Shown here piece after piece: positions 45,899-54,326 of a DNA stretch of 64,000 nt. Location of the stretch: assembly GCA_964449565.1 (NCBI GenBank), contig CAYUZB010000008.1:6079-70078 (forward strand). The letters are read 5' to 3'. Positions within the stretch are counted from its first letter, which is position 1. The number at the start of each line of letters is the position of its first letter. Source of the stretch: Granulosicoccus sp964449565 (GTDB lineage: Bacteria; Pseudomonadota; Gammaproteobacteria; Granulosicoccales; Granulosicoccaceae). The notes under the pieces were generated by a model, which saw nothing but the letters and a program-made list of their open reading frames with translations, had not been told where the DNA came from and did not search any database. The position numbers and the translations under genes were made by a program.

Positions 45899-47563
45899 TT
45901 AAACGCGACGCTTGTCATATTCGCCTCGCTTGCCTGTCCCGTAGCGTTGCAACGCGCCGTTCTCGCCAACCGCATTAGGTCTGTGGAAGATCCAGTTTTG
46001 CCAGGCTGTCAAACGACCGAATATGCGGGTCTCCATTGTTTCAGGACCCGCAAAGCGTAAATTTGCCTCCATACCAGTCATTGCATCCGGTGAAAAACTA
46101 GCGCGCTCTTCCAGAAAAATCCTGATCTCATCTTCCCAATCGATATCATCAAAGCGGTAAGTAATCAAACCAAGTTCGTCGGCAGATTCCGCATCAAGCG
46201 GTTGATCAACTTTAGCTAACGCATCATCAACACACCCTGAATCGCCAAGAAAACGTGTTTGCAAGCGGGTCAGATCATTAGACATCGGAAACAAGCCGAA
46301 ATTGCCGGCGGTGAGCATTAGCGTGGCGATCGGCCGCTCATCATCTTCAAATTCCCCGTCCATCATGTAGCTTCGATCAACAGCGAACACAATTTCTGCA
46401 AGGCAACCGGCAAAACAGGAACCGTTCTCTATCAATGCGACCAGAGATCGAGATGTCATGTCCAGTCGTTTTAATATGCGTTTCCAATACAGCAGTATTT
46501 CACGCGACAACCAGTCAGTATCTTTATTTTCAATCAAGAGCCTTTCATGTGCAGCAACCTTTGCTGCGTCACCACTCGTTCGAAATAACAGAACGCCTAT
46601 TTCCAGTTCATTCAATCGTAGATGCAGGATTGCATCATCAAGTTCTCGTCCCAGGCACAGCAGGTAGGATTTATCCCCTTCAGCGTGTAAGGCGTCAATT
46701 GATGCAGGGGCGTCATTATCGGGCCCCTTGATCCGAATAGTCGCAGTTCGATTGTGTCGATCGACGCTCACCTCAACGTATGAATAACTAACGGCACCAT
46801 TACTATTAAATTCACGCTGAATCGGTTCCAGTTGTATCCCGCTTGCCTGTCCATCAGAAATCGAACTTGCCACCAACTCACTCGCCCTGTTTTGCACGTA
46901 CTCATCAAACAGGCTGTTGGCAACAATCTTGTCAACAAGCTTCCAGTCTTCAGCTCGAGCGCCCTTTACGCCCTCTTCTATCGAACAAAAAACGTCCGCC
47001 AGATCACGACGCATCTTGCGCTTGTCAGTGATGCGCGTCAGTCCACCCGTACCCGGTAAAACAGCCAGCAAAGGAACTTCGGGTAAGGCGACAGTGGTTG
47101 ATCCATCGTCAACCATATAGATTTCATCACAAGCCAGTGCCAGCTCATAACCGCCACCTGCACAGGCACCACGCACTGCGGCGATATAGTGTTGTCCTGA
47201 TTCTTTGCCAGCCACTTCAAAAGTATTGCGCGTTTCGTTGGTGAACTTGCAGAAATTCACCTTATGCGTATGCTCGGCGCCCGCCAGCATACGGATATTT
47301 GCACCGGCACAGAAAACCTTGTCCTTGCCTGACTTGAGGATTACGGCACCCACCTCGGGATGTTCAAAACGCATGCGCTGTACGATGTCGGCGAGTTCGA
47401 TATCGACACCGAGATCGTAAGAATTGAGCTTCAGTTCATAACCATCCAGCAGCCCACCTTGTTCGTCGACATCCATCGTGATGGTTGCCACGCGGTTTTC
47501 ATAATCAACCGTCCAATGTCGATAACTCAAGGGATCGGTCTGAAAATCGATCGATTCTGACAT
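45899..47563 (-). CDS. boxC: 2,3-epoxybenzoyl-CoA dihydrolase BoxC
   Basis: The 554-residue protein has a double crotonase-type fold. The N-terminal half shows 'GAVILKSGKDKVFCAGANIRML' (abbreviated oxyanion-hole strand) and 'AAVRGACAGGGYELALACDE'; the C-terminal half has a degenerate copy. Length and pattern match BoxC, which opens the epoxide ring to an aldehyde plus formate. It is first of boxCBAR. boxD (the aldehyde dehydrogenase) is not in this window. Confidence 0.93.
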   Translation of the reverse strand: MSESIDFQTDPLSYRHWTVDYENRVATITMDVDEQGGLLDGYELKLNSYDLGVDIELADIVQRMRFEHPEVGAVILKSGKDKVFCAGANIRMLAGAEHTHKVNFCKFTNETRNTFEVAGKESGQHYIAAVRGACAGGGYELALACDEIYMVDDGSTTVALPEVPLLAVLPGTGGLTRITDKRKMRRDLADVFCSIEEGVKGARAEDWKLVDKIVANSLFDEYVQNRASELVASSISDGQASGIQLEPIQREFNSNGAVSYSYVEVSVDRHNRTATIRIKGPDNDAPASIDALHAEGDKSYLLCLGRELDDAILHLRLNELEIGVLLFRTSGDAAKVAAHERLLIENKDTDWLSREILLYWKRILKRLDMTSRSLVALIENGSCFAGCLAEIVFAVDRSYMMDGEFEDDERPIATLMLTAGNFGLFPMSNDLTRLQTRFLGDSGCVDDALAKVDQPLDAESADELGLITYRFDDIDWEDEIRIFLEERASFSPDAMTGMEANLRFAGPETMETRIFGRLTAWQNWIFHRPNAVGENGALQRYGTGKRGEYDKRRV

Positions 47564-47626
47564 GGGGATTATCTAAGCAAGCCAAGCTTGAGCCGAGTGT
47601 AAATCAGAATACCTCGAAATTCGCTT

Positions 47627-47651
47627 TTTATTGCGTAATTTTAGCAAATAA
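47627..47651 (-). promoter_or_regulatory. Candidate operator upstream of boxC
   Basis: Arms TTTATTGC (47627-47634) and GCAAATAA (47644-47651) form an imperfect inverted repeat (one inserted base) 64-88 bp upstream of the boxC start. A TATTGCGT motif recurs at 47701. It is a plausible BoxR site from position alone. Confidence 0.3.
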
Positions 47652-47707
47652 GAATTTTACTTCACTGATTATGAAGGTAAACACCAATTTATTGATAATA
47701 TATTGCG

Positions 47708-48175
47708 TTAAATGAGTTCGATACCAATACTCGTTGACGCCTCTGCGCAGCCAGCAGCGGCTGACATAACCTTTGAGCTGTCCAGACCCATCAAGTGCCC
47801 CTGGTACCCGCTTAAGGCTCGTTCAGCGGCGTATACCGCCAGTCCCTGGAGTCTTGTCGCGGCGTGCTCCTGCTTCAACGCCAACTTGAGTCGCGCGTTA
47901 CTGATGTGTATCAGGCATTGCACCAGAAAGCGTTCTCGGCTGTTCGGCAGCGCTTTCATCCACACGGCCTCAAGTACCTCGTGTGCTTCCCAATAGAAAC
48001 CTTCATTGATCAGCCGTATGCCGTAGAGCCAGGGAACATTTGCCGTTGCCCGATCATCACTGGTTTGTTCATGTGCCTGTTGCGCGATAGCATGCAGAAA
48101 ACCATCATTGGGGCGAGCGTTAACCCCGGGTAGATGTTTCTCTTCTGGCAAGGCCAATTTGTTGGCTTCAAGCAT
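47708..48175 (-). CDS. DUF309 family protein
   Basis: The 155-residue helical protein has the DUF309 hallmark 'LINEGFYWEAHEVLEAVW', followed by 'FLVQCLIHISNARLKLA' and 'LQGLAVYAAERAL'. The function is unknown. It lies directly upstream of boxC in the same direction (145 bp gap) and could be part of the box transcription unit or an independent gene. Confidence 0.8.
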   Translation of the reverse strand: MLEANKLALPEEKHLPGVNARPNDGFLHAIAQQAHEQTSDDRATANVPWLYGIRLINEGFYWEAHEVLEAVWMKALPNSRERFLVQCLIHISNARLKLALKQEHAATRLQGLAVYAAERALSGYQGHLMGLDSSKVMSAAAGCAEASTSIGIELI

Positions 48176-48345
48176 TGTTACAAATACCTATTGACGCTAA
48201 GCAGATAACCTTTCCTTTGGTATTGTTTGCGGCGCTGGCACTTGGACTGGTAGGCGATTTTCCAGACACCGGCGATGCTTCAATTGATCTGCTATTGTTC
48301 ATGCTCCTGACGTGCTCCAAGGCGATGTTTAACGGTCGACCATGA
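48175..48345 (+). CDS. Candidate 56-residue membrane peptide
   Basis: An open frame starting with TTG at 48175 encodes about 56 residues. It has two hydrophobic stretches ('FPLVLFAALALGLVGDF' and 'IDLLLFMLLTC') and ends in TGA overlapping the ATG of the next gene (ATGA). The overlap suggests translational coupling. No strong ribosome binding site is seen, and an internal TTG (48217 or 48223) could be the start, so this is tentative. Confidence 0.35.
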   Translation: MLQIPIDAKQITFPLVLFAALALGLVGDFPDTGDASIDLLLFMLLTCSKAMFNGRP

Positions 48346-48692
48346 AAATTATCATTACAAAAATCGCTGCTTTCGTTCTTTTTATTCTGGGAATCATTTC
48401 CTTGGTATCGCCCATTCCAGGCGCGTTCATTTTTCTGGCCTGCTCTTTAACATTAACAATCTCAGTTAGCCCCTATGCTCAGTTTTGTGTCCAATGGGTT
48501 CGCAGCCGCGTTTCCTGGATCAATAAATTTCTATTCTGGCTTGAGCGAAAAACAGGAAATCGGATCAAAATGATCGGCGAGACGCTTCCCAAGACCCATC
48601 CGATAGAAAATAGCGATAATCAAAGCTTGAGTCATAAAGAGTACATAGAGAAAATGCAACAAGAAGAAAAACAATCAGATCGGGATAAATAA
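48342..48692 (+). CDS. Small inner-membrane protein with charged cytoplasmic tail
   Basis: The 116-residue protein has two N-terminal hydrophobic segments around a 'SPIPGAFIFLACS' turn, the kind of P-G motif found in small PGPGW-type membrane proteins, then a hydrophilic Lys/Glu-rich tail. The function is unknown. It is convergent with the benzoate-CoA ligase gene and may be coupled to the small frame upstream. Confidence 0.65.
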   Translation: MKIIITKIAAFVLFILGIISLVSPIPGAFIFLACSLTLTISVSPYAQFCVQWVRSRVSWINKFLFWLERKTGNRIKMIGETLPKTHPIENSDNQSLSHKEYIEKMQQEEKQSDRDK

Positions 48693-48709
48693 GATAGCTG
48701 GCAGGTGAG

Positions 48710-50266
48710 TCAATCGCGTAACTTGAAGCGTTGAATTTTGCCGGTAGCGGTTTTCGGCAGCTCGTCAACGATTTCTACCCAGCGCGGGTATTTCCACTTA
48801 CCAATTTGCTCCTTGACCTGTTCTTTAAGCACTGTACTCAGTTCTTTTGTATCAACCGGGTTTTTCAGCACCACGTAGGCTTTCGGCTTTTCAAGGCGCT
48901 GTTCATCGTAAGCGGCAACAACAGCCGCCTCCAACACATCGGGATGGGCGATAATTGCTTGCTCAACCTCAAAGGGCGAGACCCAGATTCCACTGACCTT
49001 GAACATGTCATCAGTGCGACCACAATAGATCAATCGACCATCGGCTGACTTCTCGTACTTGTCACCCGTGCGCGTCCAGACACCTTCAAAGGTCTGACGG
49101 CTTTTGTCACGCTGGTTCCAGTAATCAGCTGCGGCTGAATTTCCATTGACCAGTAGCTCACCGACCTTGTGGGTTTCGGTAATGTCCTTCCCATTTTCGT
49201 CAACCAGACGGAGTTCGTAGCCAGGGACTGCCACACCTGATGTGCCGTATACAACATCATCTATTCGGTTAGATAGAAAAATATGCAGCATTTCAGTAGA
49301 GCCGACGCCATCGAGAATCGGACAATTCGTAAGCTTCTCCCAGTTTTTGCCAAGATCTTCAGGCAATGCCTCTCCGGCAGAGATACAGCGCCGAAGTGGT
49401 GCATCAATTGACATCTCATTCGATTCAACATGAGCGATAGTGGCGGCGTACAGTGTTGGAACACCGCAGAAAATAGTCGGCTTGTACTCATTGATAATGC
49501 CAAGAACTGCATCAGGTGTGGGCCTACTGGATAACAACAAACTTGTTGCCCCCACGGACATCGGAAACGATAGAGAATTGCCCAGGCCATAGGCAAAAAA
49601 GAACTTTGCCGCCGAATAAACGATATCCTCTTGCTCGATCCCCAACACCTGAACACCATAGGTGTCAGCGGTTTCACGCAAACTGCTGTGCAAATGCCGA
49701 ACACCTTTGGGCTGACCGGTCGAGCCTGAGGAGTACAACCAGAAAGCGCATTCATCTGGTGATGATTCGACAGTCGGTTGTGGCGTACAACGACCAAGTT
49801 CATCGATAAACGTCAGATGGTTCGAAGCGTGTTCACCAGTAACAAACACCGTTTTGATCGTGGGATGATCTGCCAGCAAGGGCTCAACTACACTCAATAA
49901 AGGTGATGACACAAACAGTGCTTTGGCCCGGCAGTCAGTCAGTATTGACGCGTACACCTCACTGCCAAGCAAGGTATTGAGCGATACAGGTATGACGCCA
50001 GCTTTAAGACTGCCCCAGAAAATAATCGGAAATTCGATTTGATCAAGTAACAACAAAGCCACTCGATCTTCGCGCTGAATACCATGCCGAGCGTAGAGAT
50101 CAACAAGTTTTGCCGATTCTGTAGCGATTTCACGGTAACTCAATCTTCGCTTGTGGCCATCGACTTCCCTGAATGCAGGTTTGTCAGCGTAGGCAGTATC
50201 TAAATGGCGATCAACAAAATAATCAGCGGCATTGCCATTGCAACTTTCTGTGCTGAATTTCGTCAT
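48710..50266 (-). CDS. bclA: Benzoate-CoA ligase
   Basis: The 518-residue ANL ligase has the P-loop 'YSSGSTGQPKGVRH', the A5-like 'GVGSTEMLHIF', 'TGDKYE' and the C-terminal lysine motif 'KTATGKIQRFKLR', all intact. The 'AAKFFFAYGLGNSLSFP' segment is characteristic of benzoate-CoA ligases. It produces benzoyl-CoA for the box enzymes encoded nearby. It follows the TRAP large permease by 28 bp, so uptake and activation appear co-transcribed. Confidence 0.9.
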   Translation of the reverse strand: MTKFSTESCNGNAADYFVDRHLDTAYADKPAFREVDGHKRRLSYREIATESAKLVDLYARHGIQREDRVALLLLDQIEFPIIFWGSLKAGVIPVSLNTLLGSEVYASILTDCRAKALFVSSPLLSVVEPLLADHPTIKTVFVTGEHASNHLTFIDELGRCTPQPTVESSPDECAFWLYSSGSTGQPKGVRHLHSSLRETADTYGVQVLGIEQEDIVYSAAKFFFAYGLGNSLSFPMSVGATSLLLSSRPTPDAVLGIINEYKPTIFCGVPTLYAATIAHVESNEMSIDAPLRRCISAGEALPEDLGKNWEKLTNCPILDGVGSTEMLHIFLSNRIDDVVYGTSGVAVPGYELRLVDENGKDITETHKVGELLVNGNSAAADYWNQRDKSRQTFEGVWTRTGDKYEKSADGRLIYCGRTDDMFKVSGIWVSPFEVEQAIIAHPDVLEAAVVAAYDEQRLEKPKAYVVLKNPVDTKELSTVLKEQVKEQIGKWKYPRWVEIVDELPKTATGKIQRFKLRD

Positions 50267-50294
50267 GATAAATCCCTATTAAAATTCCATACAG

Positions 50295-51608
50295 CTAATA
50301 AAAGGCGCGAAGCATAAATAAAGTAATGGCTGGAAACATGACGAGAATGGCTGTACGTACGATATCGGATAATACAAAAGGCAAGACCGATTTATACGTT
50401 TCCATGATGCGAGTATCTGGATCCATCGCGTTGATGACAAACAGGTTCATGCCAACAGGTGGTGTAATTAAGCCGACTTCCACAACGATCAGCACCAGAA
50501 TACCAAACCAGATGGCGGTCTCTTCCGCAGTCAGTCCAAAGTCGAGCGATGAAATTATCGGAAAGAAAATCGGTATGGTAAGCAATATCATTGATAGGCT
50601 GTCCATGATGCAGCCAAAGAGCAGATAGAGACACAATATGATGGTCAGAATAAGCCACGGGCTGTAGCCCTGTGACACGATAAATGACGATACCTCTTGC
50701 GGCACCTGCGTCAAGGCCAGAAAAGAATTATAAAACCCCGCACCGAGCACAATCATGAAGATCATCGCTGTGCTGATTGCTGTTGCCAATAGCGATTGGC
50801 GTAAGGTGGCAAACGTCAGGCCGCCGTTCAGCAATGCGATAATACCGGTACCTGCAGCGCCAACGGCGGCAGCTTCAGTTGGCGTAAACCAACCGAGATA
50901 AATCCCCCCGACCACCAGAAAAAATACCAGCAACACTGGCCACACTTTTGCCAGGGCCTTGAATCGTTGCCGGTACGGCATTCGTTCCATCACCTGCGCA
51001 CTACCCGGTGAGAAATGCATATAAATCGAGATGGCAATCATATAACCAATTGCCGCCAGTATGCCGGGCACGAATGCAGACAGAAACAACTTGGCTATAT
51101 TTTGCTCGGTAAGGATGGCATAAATCACCAGAACCACTGATGGCGGAATGAGTATGCCAAGTGTTCCACCGGCAGCCAGAGTTGCCGTTGCAAGACCACC
51201 CGGGTAGCCGTAACGGCGCAATTCAGGTAACGCAACCTGCCCCATGGTTGCAGCCGTTGCCAGCGATGAGCCGCAGATGGAACCGAAGCCTGCACAGGCG
51301 CCTACCGATGCCATGGCTATACCGCCCTTGCGATGACCCAGCCAACTTTCAGCCGCTTTGAACAAGGAAGTCGACATGCCACCGAGCGTCGAGAACTGCC
51401 CCATCAACAAGAATAGTGGCACGATGGACAAGGAATAACTTGAGAACGTTCCAAACGTTTCCGTTTTTAGCCTTGCCAGTACAACCAGCCAACCACCGGT
51501 CACGAGCGCCGTCCCGCCAAGCCCACAAACCAGCATGGCGAGTCCGATGGGCATACGCAAAAAAATCAACGCCATCAACACGGGCAATGACACGATGCCC
51601 AGTTCCAA
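50295..51608 (-). CDS. TRAP transporter large permease (DctM), benzoate locus
   Basis: This is a multi-spanning membrane protein of 437 residues. The start is set at TTG 51608, one base after the dctQ stop, because the family begins with 'ELGIVSLPVLMALIFLRMP'; the longer frame overlaps dctQ by 50 bp. 'CAGFGSICGSSLATAATMG' and 'GTLGILIPPSVVLVIYA' are DctM hallmarks. With dctQ and dctP it forms a Na+-coupled TRAP importer. Linkage to benzoate-CoA ligase suggests an aromatic acid substrate. Confidence 0.88.
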   Translation of the reverse strand: MELGIVSLPVLMALIFLRMPIGLAMLVCGLGGTALVTGGWLVVLARLKTETFGTFSSYSLSIVPLFLLMGQFSTLGGMSTSLFKAAESWLGHRKGGIAMASVGACAGFGSICGSSLATAATMGQVALPELRRYGYPGGLATATLAAGGTLGILIPPSVVLVIYAILTEQNIAKLFLSAFVPGILAAIGYMIAISIYMHFSPGSAQVMERMPYRQRFKALAKVWPVLLVFFLVVGGIYLGWFTPTEAAAVGAAGTGIIALLNGGLTFATLRQSLLATAISTAMIFMIVLGAGFYNSFLALTQVPQEVSSFIVSQGYSPWLILTIILCLYLLFGCIMDSLSMILLTIPIFFPIISSLDFGLTAEETAIWFGILVLIVVEVGLITPPVGMNLFVINAMDPDTRIMETYKSVLPFVLSDIVRTAILVMFPAITLFMLRAFY

Positions 51609-51609
51609 G

Positions 51610-52215
51610 TTACTCAAGGCTTGTGGATCTCTGCGTAGAACCAGGCAGTCCAGAATCAAGACCTGCTACTTCCCGGGCCCTGGCATAGGCGACGTAGGCA
51701 GCTATGACGGTTGCAATCACGCTGGCTGCGGCACAAAAGGCAAATCCCCACCAGACCGGGAATTCGAGTTGGAAGGTCGTTTCCCCGTAACGCATCTTGT
51801 CTGACATACCCACAAAGAGTCGCCAGCTAATGACACCGAGAACGAGGACAAACAGAATGTCCCAGATCAATTCAAGCGTATCGCTGAATTTTCTCGGCAG
51901 TTTGGAGGTAAATATATCGACTTGCGCATGACCACGATTGACCATACACCACGGAAAAAAGGCGAATATCGCAAAGGCGATGCCCACTTCGACAATTTCG
52001 AAATCACCATTGATGGGCCCAAACTTGATGAGCCAGGATGCAAGTTCAGGCAAATAGCTTTCGACAAAATCGCTGTGCCCGAATGTGTTGATCAGTCGAC
52101 CAGTAATGCTCAGGCTCGTCAGCACCACGAGGGACAGTAGTACGAGTCCTCCTACGATGGCCATCCATCGCGCAATCGCGTGCATGAATGTGCGCATAAA
52201 GTCGCTCAGAGTCAA
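51610..52215 (-). CDS. TRAP transporter small permease (DctQ), benzoate locus
   Basis: The 201-residue protein has four hydrophobic segments, including 'MAIVGGLVLLSLVVLTSLSI' and 'FAIFAFFPWCMVNRGHAQVD'; the latter, with its RGH motif, is typical of DctQ subunits. It lies between dctP and dctM, and the dctP-dctQ gap holds a strong hairpin. Confidence 0.87.
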   Translation of the reverse strand: MTLSDFMRTFMHAIARWMAIVGGLVLLSLVVLTSLSITGRLINTFGHSDFVESYLPELASWLIKFGPINGDFEIVEVGIAFAIFAFFPWCMVNRGHAQVDIFTSKLPRKFSDTLELIWDILFVLVLGVISWRLFVGMSDKMRYGETTFQLEFPVWWGFAFCAAASVIATVIAAYVAYARAREVAGLDSGLPGSTQRSTSLE

Positions 52216-52223
52216 TTAAACAA

Positions 52224-52251
52224 AAGGGCTTCACTAAGCTGTGAAGCCCTT
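52224..52251 (-). terminator. Intercistronic terminator-like hairpin between dctP and dctQ
   Basis: AAGGGCTTCAC and GTGAAGCCCTT form a perfect 11-bp stem with a 6-base loop. On the transcribed - strand the stem is followed by TTGTTTAATT. It looks like a partial terminator or mRNA-stabilising element that would lower permease expression relative to the binding protein. Confidence 0.7.
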
Positions 52252-52266
52252 CGGTGATTATAGCGA

Positions 52267-53307
52267 CTATTTGTTCGAATATTTCTCGATCAAGGCTTTG
52301 GCTTCATCGTACAAGGCTTGACCGTCAATACCCTTTTTATCCATATCGGCAATCCAGTTGTCAACAACCGGGGCAACGGCGGCTTCCCACTCGGCTACCT
52401 GTTCATCATTCAATGTAATGATGTTGTTACCGTTGGCAACTGCCAGCTCTCTCGCCGGACCATCAGCACCTTCTTGCGTCTTGCCAGCGAAGGCCGAAAA
52501 TTCCATACCCGAGTTGTCATCAATTGCTTTTTGCAAATCAGCCGGCAGGCTTTCGTACTTTGCCTTGTTCATCGCCAGAACAAATGTCAATGTGTATAAG
52601 GCTCGATTGCTGAATTCGGTGTGATTGCTAACCAACTCCGGCACCTTGAGTGCTGCGGTGACTTCCCATGGAATGGTCGTCGCATCAATGACACCTTTTG
52701 ACAATCCTTCAGGGACTGCTGGTACTGGCATACCAACAGGGGTCGCACCCAACAAATCCATCATTTTATTGACGGTACGGGAACCACCTCGAATCTTTAC
52801 ACCATTGAGATCATCTGGGCTAACGATTGGCTCAGCGGAGTGAAACAATCCAGGACCATGAACCCAAGTGCCAAGAATTTTCAGATCCTTGAATTCGGTA
52901 TCGCGCATTTCTTTTTCGAACAATTCCCAATATGCGCGTGAAACCGCTTCAGCGTCGGACATCATGAAGGGCATTTCGAATACTTCTGTGCGAGGGAAAC
53001 GACCTGGCGTATAACCGACAACTGTCCAGACAACATCAGCAACGCCATCAATTGCTTGATCCATCAGTTCAGTAGGCTTACCACCCAACTGCATGGATGG
53101 AAATCGATCTACTTTAATTTTTCCTTCTGACGAAGCTTCGACATTATCTGCCCAGACATCGAGAACCAGCTTGGGCACATTCGCTTGCGCTGGCAGGAAC
53201 TGATGTAATTTCAAGGTAACATCCGCTGCCATCGCTGATGTCGACGTGATCGCTCCAAGGAGCGCTGTTACGCCTAGCGCTGTTAGTAAATTTTTTCGCC
53301 GAATCAT
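52267..53307 (-). CDS. TRAP substrate-binding protein (DctP), benzoate locus
   Basis: The 346-residue protein starts at an ATG with GGAGGAAG upstream and has a signal peptide ('LLTALGVTALLGAITSTSAMA'-like hydrophobic core, cleavage after AMA). The DctP fold is seen in 'LHQFLPAQANVPK', 'MPFMMSDAEAVSRAYWELFE' and the substrate-arginine region 'GVKIRGGSRTVNKMMDLLGA'. It is first of an operon dctP-dctQ-dctM-bclA. Confidence 0.9.
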   Translation of the reverse strand: MIRRKNLLTALGVTALLGAITSTSAMAADVTLKLHQFLPAQANVPKLVLDVWADNVEASSEGKIKVDRFPSMQLGGKPTELMDQAIDGVADVVWTVVGYTPGRFPRTEVFEMPFMMSDAEAVSRAYWELFEKEMRDTEFKDLKILGTWVHGPGLFHSAEPIVSPDDLNGVKIRGGSRTVNKMMDLLGATPVGMPVPAVPEGLSKGVIDATTIPWEVTAALKVPELVSNHTEFSNRALYTLTFVLAMNKAKYESLPADLQKAIDDNSGMEFSAFAGKTQEGADGPARELAVANGNNIITLNDEQVAEWEAAVAPVVDNWIADMDKKGIDGQALYDEAKALIEKYSNK

Positions 53308-53352
53308 TTGTTTCTTCCTCCAGTTTCTCGGGATGTATGCCTAATGGCTAAT

Positions 53353-53385
53353 GGTATACTGAAATTCTTTGGTCATTGTCAATGA
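53353..53385 (-). promoter_or_regulatory. Sigma70-like promoter with overlapping palindrome, dctP-bclA operon
   Basis: On the - strand a perfect -35 TTGACA (53377-53382) and a -10 TATACC (53353-53358) are 18 bp apart and about 45 bp upstream of dctP. The palindrome TCATTGACAATGA (53373-53385) covers the -35 box, so a repressor could sit there. Confidence 0.55.
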
Positions 53386-53457
53386 TTATGGCCTTACAGC
53401 CTCGTAGTTGAGCCATTTCCAGCCAATTTACGTGCTCTCGGTTCTCAAGCTTGGCAG

Positions 53458-54324
53458 TCACAGGCCACTGTCGTAATTCGCAAATTCAACCGCGATGTGG
53501 CCACTTTTTTCGATCGTTTCCAGTCGTTGAACAAACGACGCAATTGACTGCAAGGTTTTGTCAGTCTGTTCGATGTGCGGCGAATGTTTGCAGTCGTCCA
53601 ACATGACTACTTCAACGGGGGAATAACAACGCGTTTCGATTTCCTGTATTTGCGCAATCGTACCGTATTGGTCATTCACACCTTGGATTGCCAATACCGG
53701 TATGCGCAGGTAATCAATCGTTTCACTGATGTTCCATTCCTTGAACTCTGGATCAAGCCAGGCGTTGTTCCATCCGCGAAAAGTATTGTCGACGTGATGA
53801 TGGTGCCGTGCAAGACGCTCCCGCAGATCTGTCTTTTCGTAAGCCTCTTTGGCTTCTGCAATAGCCTCTAGTTGATCTGGCTCGGTGAAAAAATGTGGGG
53901 CGATCAAGATGACTCCGCGTACGCGATGGTCAGAGACACCCCCGGCATAAAGTGCAGCGATCGAAGCACCGTCACTATGGCCTAACAGAATGCCACGCCG
54001 AAATCCTATCTGATCAAGCACCTTTGATAAGGTGTTTTCTGCCTCTTGAGTCATGTAGTCGAGTGCGCGCGGTAGAGGTACTGGATCAGATGCCCCATAT
54101 CCAGAACGGGAATAAGCAAACACACCGAAGCCGGTGGCATCCGCTATTTTTTCAGGAAAATCTTTCCATAAGGACGCCGAACCCAGCCCTTCATGCAGCA
54201 TGATTATCGTTGGCGCATGTTCGGGTGCCGGACCAAAACAGCGGGTTTCAAGCCGCATGTCATCGACGGTTAGAAAAGCCTCTTTACCTGCCCGCCATTC
54301 AAATACCTTGCTCACACAGATCAC
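53458..54324 (-). CDS. Alpha/beta hydrolase
   Basis: The 288-residue hydrolase has the oxyanion region 'MLHEGLGSASLWKDFP', the nucleophile elbow 'LLGHSDGASIAALYA', an aspartate in 'GVNDQYGT' and the catalytic His in 'CKHSPHIEQ'. The start is GTG 2 bases after the PhyH stop, so the two genes are coupled. The substrate is unknown. The layout is similar to haloperoxidase-like or ester hydrolases. Confidence 0.82.
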   Translation of the reverse strand: MICVSKVFEWRAGKEAFLTVDDMRLETRCFGPAPEHAPTIIMLHEGLGSASLWKDFPEKIADATGFGVFAYSRSGYGASDPVPLPRALDYMTQEAENTLSKVLDQIGFRRGILLGHSDGASIAALYAGGVSDHRVRGVILIAPHFFTEPDQLEAIAEAKEAYEKTDLRERLARHHHHVDNTFRGWNNAWLDPEFKEWNISETIDYLRIPVLAIQGVNDQYGTIAQIQEIETRCYSPVEVVMLDDCKHSPHIEQTDKTLQSIASFVQRLETIEKSGHIAVEFANYDSGL

Positions 54325-54326
54325 AC

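Noticed and set aside
48710..50266. Possible loss of the catalytic lysine as in the first ligase
   Set aside because: The TATGKIQRFKLR motif is intact, so this ligase should be fully active.
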